Positions 1 to 8,744 of a stretch of 32,704 nucleotides of DNA are shown here, piece after piece (within the stretch, counting starts at the first letter, position 1; each line of letters starts with the position of its first letter). Under the pieces are notes generated by a model. The model saw only the letters and a list, made by a program, of their open reading frames with translations. It was not told the origin of the DNA and did no database searches. The position numbers and the translations under genes were made by a program. Source of the stretch: an uncultured Duncaniella sp. (GTDB lineage Bacteria; Bacteroidota; Bacteroidia; Bacteroidales; Muribaculaceae); contig CAJURI010000025.1 in NCBI GenBank assembly GCA_910588795.1, positions 1 through 32,704 of the forward strand, in the 5' to 3' direction.

Positions 1-142
1 GCCTATTTATATTAGCAAACAGCCGTTAAGTTTATTTAAGATGCGTCTGCCGTGTACCTAAAAATAAGTATTTTCAATAAATTAGTTAATTAATGACATC
101 ATTGCAATAAAGTATTGTTAAGACACGTTGATAAACGTGTAG

Positions 143-237
143 ATAAGTAACTCTTATTATAATTAAAATAATTTCAAGTAACCCTTAGGGCTGGCACTTC
201 ATAATTATGTGTCAGCTAATTTATGCGAGTTACTTAT
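143..237. repeat. Short copy of a palindromic intergenic repeat (MITE/REP-like)
   Basis: The ends are a perfect 11-bp inverted repeat, ATAAGTAACTC at 143-153 and GAGTTACTTAT at 227-237. Inside is a second pair, CTGGCAC (191-197) against GTGTCAG, with one mismatch. Positions 157-186 and 196-236 are identical to two blocks of the longer copy at 10505-10698; this copy lacks that copy's middle 93 bases. It encodes no protein. A non-autonomous, palindromic mobile or REP-like element is the best reading. Its right end lies a few bases before the preferred porU start, so it probably forms part of the porU leader. Confidence 0.7.
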
Positions 238-245
238 GTGTATTA

Positions 246-3200
246 ATGAAACCGTGTCAACTGCTATATATATTGTGTGTGGTACTTTCGTTAGCATGCG
301 TATCACGTGCATCGGCATTTTCGCCTGACATCTATGCAAAATCCTCGGTTCTGAAGCAGGGGCACTGGGTTAAGATCAGTGTAGCCGAGAGCGGGATGCA
401 TCTTGTGAGCGTGTCGGAGCTTCGGGCATGGGGCTTTGACAATCCCGAAAAGGTGAGAGTGTACGGCTACGGTGGGAAGAGGATACCCGACAGGCTGTCG
501 GTCGACAATTACACCGACGATCTGCCTATGGTACAGAGTGAGCTGACAAAGCGGGGGATAGTGTTCTATGCCGAGGGGCCGCTCACACGTCATGACTGCG
601 ACGACGGCATCCACTACCACACCACCAACCCCTACAGCACAAACGGATATTACTTCATAAGCGACCGTGAGGCCGAAGCGCGGGCCGTCCCTACGGAAGG
701 GAGCGCGCCCGCTGCCGGAGAGAGAGGGATCACGAGCTTTACGGAGAGTGTACGCCATGAGCTTGAGACTGTCAGCCCGTCACGAAGCGGGCATCTCATC
801 GTGGGGGAGGACTTCAAGTTCACTCCTACGAGAAGCTTCACATTCGACATGCCCGGGAGGGTGGCGGACAGCCCTGCCACGATGCGGTGTGAATTTTTCG
901 CAAAATCGAGTGCGGGCGTGCAACTCACATTCGCGGAAAACGGCAAAACGCTCACTCCGCTGACTTCGGACCGCGTAGAGGGGACCACTGAATACGGAGC
1001 GTCAGTGACGTCACAGCGCACACTCACGAGCACAGGCGAGCGGCTGACCCTGACCATCACAGCGTCGCCCATAGGAGGCGTGACACTTGCCCATCTTGAC
1101 AACATCACCATATGCTATGAACGGGAGATATCGATGCCCGGATCACGGCGTCTTGACTTCACAGCCGGCAGCACCACCGTGAGCCTGAACGGAGCCACGG
1201 AATCGACGCGGATATGGGATGTCAGCGATCCGCTCAACATAGCCAAGATGGCACCTTCGTTGTCGGAGGGGCGGGCCACATGGAGGAACGATTATTACGG
1301 GAGACGCAGATATGCCGCATGGGACGAGAATGCAGCATTCCTGACACCGAAAGTGGCGGGACATGTGCGCAATCAGGACATACACGGGTCGGCAGTACCC
1401 GACATGGTGATATTCACGCATGCCTCCCTGCGGGAACAGGCTGAACGCATAGCCCGGCTACATGAGGAGTGCGACTCAATGCGTGTGCTTGTGGCGGATA
1501 TCGAGGAGACGGCCAATGAGTTCGGGAGCGGATGCGCCGACATAAACGCGATGCGCCGATGCCTGAAGATGTTCTATGACCGAGGGAGGGACAGTCAGGA
1601 CGGGCATCACCTGCAATACGCACTGCTCATGGGGAGCGTCAACTATGATCACCGGAAGATAACCCAGACATGGCGCAATAACAGTGACGCCACATGCCCG
1701 GTGTGGCAGACCGACGGCGGCCTGTCGGAACAGACTTCCTACAGCACTGATGACGCGCTGGCGATGCTGGGCGACAATTCGGGACAGTACTTGCCGTCGT
1801 CATCGCTCGACATAGGCGTAGGGAGGATCCCGGCCCATAATGCCGATGAGGCAAAGGTGTACACTGACCGTCTCATATCCTACATAAAGACACCAAAGAG
1901 CGGGAGATGGCGCAACCGAGTGATGCTTGTGGCCGACAACGGCAACGACAATATACATATGATTCAGACCGAGGATATGGAGAGGAGCTTCCGCTCTTTC
2001 GCCAAAGGGCGTGACATGACATATCATAAGGTGTATGTGGATGAGGAGCCTCTGACGGGGGGTGTCGCCGCCGCTTCCCGCGAAAAGATGCACACCATGC
2101 TCAACGAGGGGGTCGTGTGGTGGAACTATGTGGGGCATTCCTCGAACAACAGCATAAGCAGGGACGGCCTGCTGAATTTCTCCGATCTGCAGAGACTTTA
2201 TCTTCGCCGCGCACCTTTCTTCTATGGAGCTACTTGCACGTTCGCGCACTGGGACAGCGATGAGCACTGCGGGCTGGAGAATCTTGCCCTTTCGGATGCC
2301 GGTGGAATCATCGGAGGTATATCGGCGACGCGCACTGTGTACATATCACGCAACGGGATCCTTACCTCAGCCCTGGGGAAGGAGCTTTTCAATACTGGCA
2401 GCGACTTCCGGATACGCCCTATAGGGGAGATACTGCGCCGGTCAAAGAACAGAGCCGGCGCGGACTCCAACAAGCTCCGTTATGTGCTGCTCGGAGACCC
2501 AGCCATGCGGCCGGCGTTCCCGGAAAATGTGGTGACGCTCGACAGTATAAACTCCATGGCTGTAAATGCCGATGACGGAGTGTCGGAACAGCCGACAATA
2601 AGAGCCCTCGGGGAGACAAGGCTCACAGGCTCGGTGCGCCGCTACAGCGGCGAGGTGATGGAATCGTTTGACGGCTATGTGGAACTAACACTCTATGACG
2701 CCGAACAAAGCCACACCACCCTGGGAAGGGAAAACGGGACAACCGGGGGCATGGTGTATGACGAGCAGGGGGCCCAGCTCTATACGGGGCGCGCCAAAGT
2801 GACCGGCGGCAGATGGGAATGCACCATAATCCTACCGCCCGAGATATCTGACAATTACCGCAACGCGACCTTGTCAATGTATGCCCAAAGCGACAGCGAC
2901 ATACGACTTGGGGGAGCCGGAACGAACAGGGATTTCTATGTGTACGGATATGACGAAAACGCCATAACCGACGACAAAGCACCTGTGATCGAATCCATGT
3001 ATCTCAACCATGAGACATTCCGCAGCGGCGACGCCGTGAATGCAAGCCCGATGCTTCTCGCCCGCCTGAGCGACGACAAGGGGATAAACATGTCGCTCGC
3101 AGGGATAGGACACCGCATGACTCTGCACATCGACGGAACGATGAATTTCAGTGATCTGTCGTCGTACTTCATACCCGACTCCGACGGATCACCTGCGGGC

Positions 3201-3644
3201 AATCTCTCCTACCAGCTGCCCGAGCTGTCAGCCGGGCCACACAACGCAACTCTGAAAGTGTGGGACGTGGCAGGCAACACGACCTCGGCGTCAATAGACT
3301 TCACAGTGGATCCCGGGCTCTCACCAAAGATTTTCGACATATATTCCGATGCCAATCCGGCTTCCACCGAGGCTAACTTCTATATATCACATAACCGTCC
3401 TGACGCAATGCTGAGCGTGAGGATAGACATCTATGACTTGTCGGGGCGACACGTGTGGAGCGACATGACCCGCGGACGCGCCGAGATGTATCTGACCGTA
3501 CCGGTGAAATGGGATCTCACGGATTTCAACGGCAACCGCGTGGGTCACGGCATATATGTGTACCGCGCCACCGTGACAACGGAGGGAAGCGAAAGCAATC
3601 CCTCAACATCGGCATCAGCTGCCAAGCGCATAGCAGTGAGATAG
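246..3644 (+). CDS. porU: Type IX secretion system sortase PorU (C25 gingipain-like peptidase)
   Basis: PorU is the outer-membrane-associated sortase of the type IX secretion system: it removes the C-terminal sorting domain of cargo proteins and helps attach them to the cell surface. From the ATG at 246 the protein has 1132 residues and begins with a signal peptide (basic start, hydrophobic run, SRASA before the mature end). The central part is a C25 peptidase domain. A candidate catalytic His lies in NYVGHSS (about residue 631) and a Cys in FYGATC (about residue 664), a 33-residue spacing that fits the family dyad. The C-terminus carries a FlgD-like Ig domain ending in GIYVYRATV. The ORF is also open from ATG 207, but that start lies inside the palindromic repeat and would put 13 extra residues before the signal peptide, so 246 is preferred. 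It converges with rel, with 14 bases between the stops. The PorV gene often found beside porU is not here. Confidence 0.9.
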   Translation: MKPCQLLYILCVVLSLACVSRASAFSPDIYAKSSVLKQGHWVKISVAESGMHLVSVSELRAWGFDNPEKVRVYGYGGKRIPDRLSVDNYTDDLPMVQSELTKRGIVFYAEGPLTRHDCDDGIHYHTTNPYSTNGYYFISDREAEARAVPTEGSAPAAGERGITSFTESVRHELETVSPSRSGHLIVGEDFKFTPTRSFTFDMPGRVADSPATMRCEFFAKSSAGVQLTFAENGKTLTPLTSDRVEGTTEYGASVTSQRTLTSTGERLTLTITASPIGGVTLAHLDNITICYEREISMPGSRRLDFTAGSTTVSLNGATESTRIWDVSDPLNIAKMAPSLSEGRATWRNDYYGRRRYAAWDENAAFLTPKVAGHVRNQDIHGSAVPDMVIFTHASLREQAERIARLHEECDSMRVLVADIEETANEFGSGCADINAMRRCLKMFYDRGRDSQDGHHLQYALLMGSVNYDHRKITQTWRNNSDATCPVWQTDGGLSEQTSYSTDDALAMLGDNSGQYLPSSSLDIGVGRIPAHNADEAKVYTDRLISYIKTPKSGRWRNRVMLVADNGNDNIHMIQTEDMERSFRSFAKGRDMTYHKVYVDEEPLTGGVAAASREKMHTMLNEGVVWWNYVGHSSNNSISRDGLLNFSDLQRLYLRRAPFFYGATCTFAHWDSDEHCGLENLALSDAGGIIGGISATRTVYISRNGILTSALGKELFNTGSDFRIRPIGEILRRSKNRAGADSNKLRYVLLGDPAMRPAFPENVVTLDSINSMAVNADDGVSEQPTIRALGETRLTGSVRRYSGEVMESFDGYVELTLYDAEQSHTTLGRENGTTGGMVYDEQGAQLYTGRAKVTGGRWECTIILPPEISDNYRNATLSMYAQSDSDIRLGGAGTNRDFYVYGYDENAITDDKAPVIESMYLNHETFRSGDAVNASPMLLARLSDDKGINMSLAGIGHRMTLHIDGTMNFSDLSSYFIPDSDGSPAGNLSYQLPELSAGPHNATLKVWDVAGNTTSASIDFTVDPGLSPKIFDIYSDANPASTEANFYISHNRPDAMLSVRIDIYDLSGRHVWSDMTRGRAEMYLTVPVKWDLTDFNGNRVGHGIYVYRATVTTEGSESNPSTSASAAKRIAVR

Positions 3645-3658
3645 AGGCCGGGGGGAGG

Positions 3659-5923
3659 TCACTTCACGCGGTCGGCACGCTTGACACCATTGATTTTCAA
3701 AACCTTGGCACACAGGGAGTCGACCTGAGACGTGTCAGAAACCTTTACATCGAGGCTGCAGCTGAACACTTCTCCCTTGGCCTCTATATTGAGACGCCGT
3801 ATGTCAATCTCCAGAGAGTTGGATATCAGACCGGCAAGTTCCTGGAGGATACCATGGCGGTCGATGCCTTCGATGCGTATATTAGCAATGAACTCGCTCT
3901 TCACGTTGTCCCACTTCACAGCCAGGAGTCGGTCACCATAGCTTGCCTTGAGCTTCTGCGCGTGGGGGCATGTGAGGGAGTGTATCTCGACTTTGCCGTC
4001 ATAGCACAGAAAGCCCATCACGTCGTCGCCCGGAATCGGGCGACAGCAGTCGGCGAGCGTGTAGTTGCGCTCTTTGCCGTCGTCATGGAGCACGTACACG
4101 TTATGGGTGTTAATCTGCGGGGCTTCGGCAGCGGGGGATGAATCGCCGGAGGCTTTCTCCGAGCTGCCCCGCTTGGGCTTAAGGCCGCTGAAGCCAAGCC
4201 GGAAGAGTCTGCTTACGAGTGACCGGGCACCTGAGGACGTGTTGACATTAAGATAGTCGTCAATCGAGGCCACTCCGGATCCGAGTTTCAGGAAGAGTTC
4301 TTCACGTGTCTGCACCTGATATCGGCCGAGGATCTTTGTGATCACATTATTATTGAGGATAATGTGATTGTCCTCAAGGAATTTCTCGAAAATCTTCCGT
4401 CCTTCCTCCACATAGGGCATCTGCTCGCGCCTGAGCTCCTTGCGCAGACGGGTCTTGGCCTTGGCTGTGGACAGGAATGACATCCACTCCTGTTTAGGGG
4501 ACTGGGACTGTGATGTGAGGACCTCGACCTGGTCGCCTGAATTGAGTTTCCGAGACAGCGGCACAAGCTTGTGGTTGACCTTTCCGGCAATACAATGGTT
4601 TCCGATCTCGGAATGGAGCGTGTAAGCGACATCAAGAACCGTGGCACCGGAAGGGAGCGTAAGAAGTTCACCCTTGGGTGTGAACACGACAATCTCGCTT
4701 GAAAAGAAATTAAGCTTCAGGGTGTCAAGAAAGTCTATCGCATTCGGATTGGGGTCGTCGAGTATATCCTTTATGGTGCGAAGCCATACCGTGAGTTCGC
4801 TCTCCTCCTCACCTTCGCCCCCAATCTTGTATTTCCAATGGGCGGCGAAACCTTTTTCGGCAATCTCGTCCATCTTGCGCGAACGAATCTGCACCTCTAT
4901 CCAGTTACCGTCAGGGCCCATGAGGGTGACATGCAGGGCCTGGTATCCGTTGGCTTTAGGGACAGTGATCCAGTCACGTATACGCTCGGGGTGCGGACGG
5001 TACAGATCGGTCAGAGCCGCGTATATGCGATAGCACATCTCCTTCTCCCCCACTCCTTCCGGCGGGTCGAAAATAATGCGCATGGCATAGAGGTCATATA
5101 CCTCCTCGAAGGGTATGTGCTTGGATTCCATCTTCCGCCATATGGAGTAGACGGACTTTACCCTTGCCTTGGCCTCGTAGGTCAGTCCCATCGCGGCAAG
5201 ACGTCGGTGGATAGGCGCGGCAAAGTTATTGTAGACCATCTCGCGCTTCTCCTCGCTTCCTTTGATCAGAGACGCTATGCGGGCATATTCGGCGGGGTGC
5301 TCGAACTTGAAGCTCAGGTCCTCGAGTTCGGTCTTTATGCTGAACAGCCCGAGGCGGTGAGCAAGCGGAGCATATATGTAGAGAGTCTCTCCGGCTATCT
5401 TGTACTGCTTGTTGGGGGCCATTGAGCCGAGGGTGCGCATGTTGTGCAGACGATCAGCCATCTTAATCAGGACCACTCGTATGTCCTGACTCATTGTGAG
5501 AAGCAGCTTTCTGAAATTCTCGGCCTGAGCGGAGGCCCGGTCACCGAAAATACCGCCTGAAATCTTTGTGAGACCGGCCACAAGCTCGGCAATTTTCTTA
5601 CCGAACTGCCTCTCAATGTCCTCGACCGTGTACTCTGTGTCCTCGACCACATCGTGGAGCAGAGCGGCACATATGGACGTGGAACCGAGGCCGATCTCAC
5701 GGGAAGCGATCTTGGCGACTGCTATAGGGTGCAGAATATAAGGCTCGCCGGAGCGTCGGCGCACCCCGTCGTGGGCCGAGCGCGCAAATCTGAAAGCGCG
5801 CTCTATTATATCAACCTTCTTGCGATGGTTGCTACTGATGTACCCCTGCAGAAGATCGGCAAATTCATCGTCAATCAGCCGGCTCTCCTCCTCAGGCGTC
5901 AGGGAGTAGGGCTGTGGTTCCAT
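3659..5923 (-). CDS. rel: Bifunctional (p)ppGpp synthetase/hydrolase, RelA/SpoT family
   Basis: This enzyme makes and degrades the stringent-response alarmone (p)ppGpp. The protein has 754 residues from the ATG at 5923; a TTG three codons upstream is less likely. The order is an N-terminal HD hydrolase domain with HDVVED (about residues 90-95) and DRLHNMRTL (about 157-165), a synthetase domain with KARVKSVYSIWRKM (about 252-265) and KANGYQALH, a TGS domain beginning VVFTPKGELLTLPSGA (about 412), a zinc-finger-like region with DCCRPIPGDDVMGF, and a C-terminal ACT domain. The intact HD motif argues that hydrolase activity is kept, as expected when an organism has a single long Rel. It lies 57 bases after manC on the same strand and may be co-transcribed. 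The gap holds a 21-base hairpin and three copies of GTTGTTTAA. Confidence 0.93.
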   Translation of the reverse strand: MEPQPYSLTPEEESRLIDDEFADLLQGYISSNHRKKVDIIERAFRFARSAHDGVRRRSGEPYILHPIAVAKIASREIGLGSTSICAALLHDVVEDTEYTVEDIERQFGKKIAELVAGLTKISGGIFGDRASAQAENFRKLLLTMSQDIRVVLIKMADRLHNMRTLGSMAPNKQYKIAGETLYIYAPLAHRLGLFSIKTELEDLSFKFEHPAEYARIASLIKGSEEKREMVYNNFAAPIHRRLAAMGLTYEAKARVKSVYSIWRKMESKHIPFEEVYDLYAMRIIFDPPEGVGEKEMCYRIYAALTDLYRPHPERIRDWITVPKANGYQALHVTLMGPDGNWIEVQIRSRKMDEIAEKGFAAHWKYKIGGEGEEESELTVWLRTIKDILDDPNPNAIDFLDTLKLNFFSSEIVVFTPKGELLTLPSGATVLDVAYTLHSEIGNHCIAGKVNHKLVPLSRKLNSGDQVEVLTSQSQSPKQEWMSFLSTAKAKTRLRKELRREQMPYVEEGRKIFEKFLEDNHIILNNNVITKILGRYQVQTREELFLKLGSGVASIDDYLNVNTSSGARSLVSRLFRLGFSGLKPKRGSSEKASGDSSPAAEAPQINTHNVYVLHDDGKERNYTLADCCRPIPGDDVMGFLCYDGKVEIHSLTCPHAQKLKASYGDRLLAVKWDNVKSEFIANIRIEGIDRHGILQELAGLISNSLEIDIRRLNIEAKGEVFSCSLDVKVSDTSQVDSLCAKVLKINGVKRADRVK

Positions 5924-5944
5924 GGCTGTCAAAAGTTAGAGGTC

Positions 5945-5982
5945 GTTGTTTAAGTTGTTTAAGAGGTTGTTTAATAACCTCT
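5945..5982. repeat. Three GTTGTTTAA repeats plus a hairpin between manC and rel
   Basis: GTTGTTTAA occurs at 5945-5953, 5954-5962 and 5966-5974; the first two are directly adjacent. Overlapping them is a hairpin with arms AGAGGTT (5962-5968) and AACCTCT (5976-5982) and a 7-base loop. The hairpin includes the manC stop codon, and there is no following T-run, so it is not a standard terminator. The position just before the rel start suggests either a regulatory site or simple slippage duplication. Confidence 0.55.
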
Positions 5983-7057
5983 AAAGATAATCCTCATCAA
6001 AGCGCATCTTCACGTCATTGACCATCTGCTTGATGCGCTGTTCGTCGGCCTTGGGACATATAAGCAGGACATCGCCGGCATCGGCCACGATGTAGTCCTT
6101 AAGGCCGTCGGCCACGACAAGTTTGCCGTCGGGTGTCACGAAAATATTGCCGTTGGAGTCATATGCCACGAGATTTCCTCCACGCGCCACATTGCTGTCG
6201 GCATCCTTGGGTGAATTGTCGTAAAGCGAGCTCCATGTGCCGAGATCGTTCCACCCGAAGCGGGCGCATTCGACATACACATTGTCGGCTTTCTCCATCA
6301 CGGCATAGTCTATGGAGTTGGCGGGACATGCTCCGAAATTACGGCTGATGAAATCACTTTCGCCAGGGGTGCCGAAAAGTCCTTCCCCACGGTCAAAGAG
6401 TGCTGTGAGGTCAGGAGTGTAGCGACGCAAGGCATTTATGATGGAGGAAGCCTTCCAAAGGAAAATTCCTGCGTTCCAGAAGAATTCGCCTGTCTCAAGG
6501 AAGACTTTGGCAAGTTCAAGATTGGGCTTTTCGGTGAATGTCTTCACCTTGTTTATGTCGTCGGCAACCGGAGCACCGATCTGTATGTAACCGTATCCTG
6601 TCTCGGGGCGCACGGGGGTTATGCCGAGAGTAAGGAGCGCGTCGCCGGCTTCGACAAATTCAAATCCACGAGACACACATTCGCAGTACATGTTCTCGCC
6701 AGTGATCAGATGGTCGCTTGGCGCGACTATCATGGAAGCTTCGGGATCTATGGCCGCTATGTGATAGGCCGCCCATGCTATGCAGGGAGCGGTGTTGCGC
6801 CTTGCCGGCTCAAGAAGAATGTTGTGCGGAAGCAGTTCGGGGAGCTGCTCACGTATGAGAGGCGCGTACTTCTCATTGGTCACGACAATAATATTCTCCT
6901 TCGGAACGAGGGGGAGTATGCGGTCATAGGACATCTGCAGGAGAGAACGTCCTGTGCCTAAGAAATCTATGAACTGTTTCGGACGGTCCTCACGTGAATA
7001 GGGCCAAAAACGGCTCCCTACGCCACCGCACATTATGACACAATAACGATGAGACAT
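5981..7057 (-). CDS. manC: Mannose-1-phosphate guanylyltransferase
   Basis: This enzyme converts mannose 1-phosphate and GTP to GDP-mannose, the precursor of GDP-fucose and of mannose-containing surface glycans. The protein has 358 residues and is a stand-alone nucleotidyltransferase, without the C-terminal phosphomannose isomerase domain of longer ManC/AlgA forms. The N-terminal signature is CVIMCGGVGSRFWPYSR followed by RPKQF. Other family blocks are LLEPARRNTAPCIAWAA, VAPSDHLI, GYGYIQIG, FTEKPN, and FFWNAGIFLWKA. The nearest upstream sequence holds a possible weak promoter (7103-7133) and a half copy of the palindromic repeat at 7072-7087. It probably belongs with surface-glycan synthesis, although the polysaccharide genes in this window are about 21 kb away. 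Confidence 0.92.
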   Translation of the reverse strand: MSHRYCVIMCGGVGSRFWPYSREDRPKQFIDFLGTGRSLLQMSYDRILPLVPKENIIVVTNEKYAPLIREQLPELLPHNILLEPARRNTAPCIAWAAYHIAAIDPEASMIVAPSDHLITGENMYCECVSRGFEFVEAGDALLTLGITPVRPETGYGYIQIGAPVADDINKVKTFTEKPNLELAKVFLETGEFFWNAGIFLWKASSIINALRRYTPDLTALFDRGEGLFGTPGESDFISRNFGACPANSIDYAVMEKADNVYVECARFGWNDLGTWSSLYDNSPKDADSNVARGGNLVAYDSNGNIFVTPDGKLVVADGLKDYIVADAGDVLLICPKADEQRIKQMVNDVKMRFDEDYL

Positions 7058-7071
7058 AATAGTAATATGAG

Positions 7072-7087
7072 ATGCGAGTTACTTATG
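7072..7087. repeat. Half copy of the palindromic repeat end
   Basis: Sixteen bases, ATGCGAGTTACTTATG, are identical to the right end of the copy at 143-237. No matching left end is visible nearby, so this is a remnant or a solo end. It lies 15 bases upstream of the manC start. Confidence 0.5.
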
Positions 7088-7102
7088 GATTATTACTGAC
7101 CG

Positions 7103-7133
7103 CTAAGTTACAAAAAACAATTGTCAATTCAAA
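7103..7133 (-). promoter_or_regulatory. Possible Bacteroidota promoter for manC
   Basis: Read on the - strand there is TTTG (7130-7133), a 19-base spacer, then TAACTTAG (7103-7110). The consensus is TTTG-N19-21-TAnnTTTG, so the -7 box has one mismatch. It is the only candidate in the gap between the ABC permease and manC. Confidence 0.35.
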
Positions 7134-7138
7134 AAAAG

Positions 7139-8353
7139 TCAACGGTCCAATCGAGGCAGGGAGCGTGAAGACACAAGGCCTGACAGGAATCCAATGACGA
7201 GCACCACAGCCGAGGACAGGAGCAGATCGGTCACAGACAGGCGGCACGGGTAATACTCTATGGACATCTGCGAGGGGTCTCCACCAAGCGATATTATGCC
7301 GAAATGCTGCTGCAGGAGACTCAACGCGGTACCTAAGACAATCCCTATCAGTCCACCTACAAGCGCGATGAGCATGCCTTGCTGCAGAAATATGCTCCTG
7401 AGCATAGCTCTTGACGCGCCGAGAGCCGTGAGGATGCGCATATTGTCCTCTTTCTCAATTATCAGCATGGACATGGTGGACAGGATATTGAACGAAGCCA
7501 TGACCAATACGAAAAGGAGCATCAGGAACGTGATCCATTTCTCAATCTCAATCATGCGGAAGGAGGCCTCCTGCTGCTGCAGCCTGTCGGCGACAATATA
7601 ACCCCGGCCGACGCGTGCGCGCATCGCATCAATCACTCCGGCGATATCATATCCGGGATCCACCGCTATGTCAAGCGATGAGGCTTCGGAGGTGTAGTCA
7701 AACAGAGTGCGCGCCGACTGCAGGGGTATGAACACAAGATCCTCGTCGTATTCACCCTGATTGGACTGAAACACTCCGCTCACCATGAGGGTGTCGGTGC
7801 GGAATGCCGCCATAGGGAATGCCGGATTGATGCGTCCGAGACGACGGGGGACCGTGAGCAGAAACGGGAATTCACTTGACGGCCGTGCTCCGGTGTGGAC
7901 AGCCACACCGACACTAAGCAATGCACAGCGGGATGAAGGAGAATCGATCATCTCACCGTCTATGACCAGACCGGACAGAGATGAAACATCAGAATAGCCC
8001 TCTTCAATGCCCCTTACCCTGACCGGCATCTGGTCACCGTCGCTCACGGCAAGAGCACGCTGCTCAAGCACCTGCCTTACGCACGCGACGCCCGGCACCG
8101 ATGACACGACACGTGACAGGGAGTCGCCATCGGATATCACGGCACCGTCACGCGGAGTGATCTTGACGCACGGGTCTATGGCGGACAGCCTGGATGAGGC
8201 AAGATCGGTGAAGCCGTTGAATACGGACAGCACACACACCATGGACATTACGGCAACAGCAATGCCCGCCATCGATATCATTGATATGATATTGACGGCG
8301 GCATGGCTTTTTTTTGCTATAAGATAGCGCAGTGCTATGCGCAGAGCGAGCAT
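7139..8353 (-). CDS. ABC transporter permease, LolC/LolE-FtsX type
   Basis: This is a four-helix permease of the type that, with a LolD-like ATPase, extracts lipoproteins from the inner membrane; other MacB/FtsX-type roles are possible. The protein has 404 residues from the ATG at 8353 (MLALRIALRYLIAKKSH), which lies 1 base after the rbfA stop; the ORF stays open 21 codons further upstream, inside rbfA. There is a first membrane helix at about 25-50, a large periplasmic domain (about 50-270), then three helices near the C-terminus, including WITFLMLLFVLVMASFNILS and GMLIALVGGLIGIVLGTALS. The MSMLIIEKEDNMRILTALGAS segment is typical of the FtsX domain. No ATPase partner is adjacent. Being last in the yqeY-serS-rbfA row, it is probably co-transcribed with them. 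Confidence 0.88.
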   Translation of the reverse strand: MLALRIALRYLIAKKSHAAVNIISMISMAGIAVAVMSMVCVLSVFNGFTDLASSRLSAIDPCVKITPRDGAVISDGDSLSRVVSSVPGVACVRQVLEQRALAVSDGDQMPVRVRGIEEGYSDVSSLSGLVIDGEMIDSPSSRCALLSVGVAVHTGARPSSEFPFLLTVPRRLGRINPAFPMAAFRTDTLMVSGVFQSNQGEYDEDLVFIPLQSARTLFDYTSEASSLDIAVDPGYDIAGVIDAMRARVGRGYIVADRLQQQEASFRMIEIEKWITFLMLLFVLVMASFNILSTMSMLIIEKEDNMRILTALGASRAMLRSIFLQQGMLIALVGGLIGIVLGTALSLLQQHFGIISLGGDPSQMSIEYYPCRLSVTDLLLSSAVVLVIGFLSGLVSSRSLPRLDR

Positions 8354-8354
8354 G

Positions 8355-8699
8355 TCATTCGGGCTGTTTACCGAGGAGCTTGTCGATATTTTCGATGTAG
8401 TCGAGCGAATCGTCAAGGTAGAAAGCCAGTTCAGGACATTTTCTGAGCTGGAATCTTACACGCTGTGCCAGCTCGTAACGCACGGTTTTGGCGCCGGCGG
8501 ATATGCTTTCCAGCAGTTCCTTGGACTTTTCGGGGGGGAATATCGAGAGATATACCTTGGCGATGCTCAGGTCGGGGGACACCCTCACCGCGCTCACCGA
8601 TACAAGCACGCCATGGGTCTTGGCAGTCTGTAACCGGAATATCTCACTCAGCTCCTTCTGTATGAGACGTGATATCTTAGCTTGTCGTGTTGTTTCCAT
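8355..8699 (-). CDS. rbfA: 30S ribosome-binding factor RbfA
   Basis: RbfA binds the immature 30S subunit and is needed for late 16S rRNA processing and growth at low temperature. The protein has 114 residues, the usual length, from the ATG at 8699 (METTRQAKISRLIQKELSEI), which aligns with the usual RbfA N-terminus; an in-frame ATG seven codons upstream (8720) is less likely. The single KH-type domain shows VSVSAVRVSPDLSIAKVYLS and ends with PELAFYLDDSLDYIENIDKLL, the family's characteristic C-terminal block. It lies 45 bases after serS and its stop is 1 base before the permease start. Confidence 0.93.
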   Translation of the reverse strand: METTRQAKISRLIQKELSEIFRLQTAKTHGVLVSVSAVRVSPDLSIAKVYLSIFPPEKSKELLESISAGAKTVRYELAQRVRFQLRKCPELAFYLDDSLDYIENIDKLLGKQPE

Positions 8700-8744
8700 A
8701 AATATGTTGTCAATTTTCAAGGATACAACAATCGGACGGGCTGA

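Noticed and set aside
123..140. ACACGTT/AACGTGT hairpin as a terminator upstream of porU
   Set aside because: No T-run follows the stem on either strand, so it is only noted as a hairpin of unknown role.
207..245. Upstream ATG for porU
   Set aside because: It lies in the palindromic repeat and would add 13 residues before a good signal peptide.
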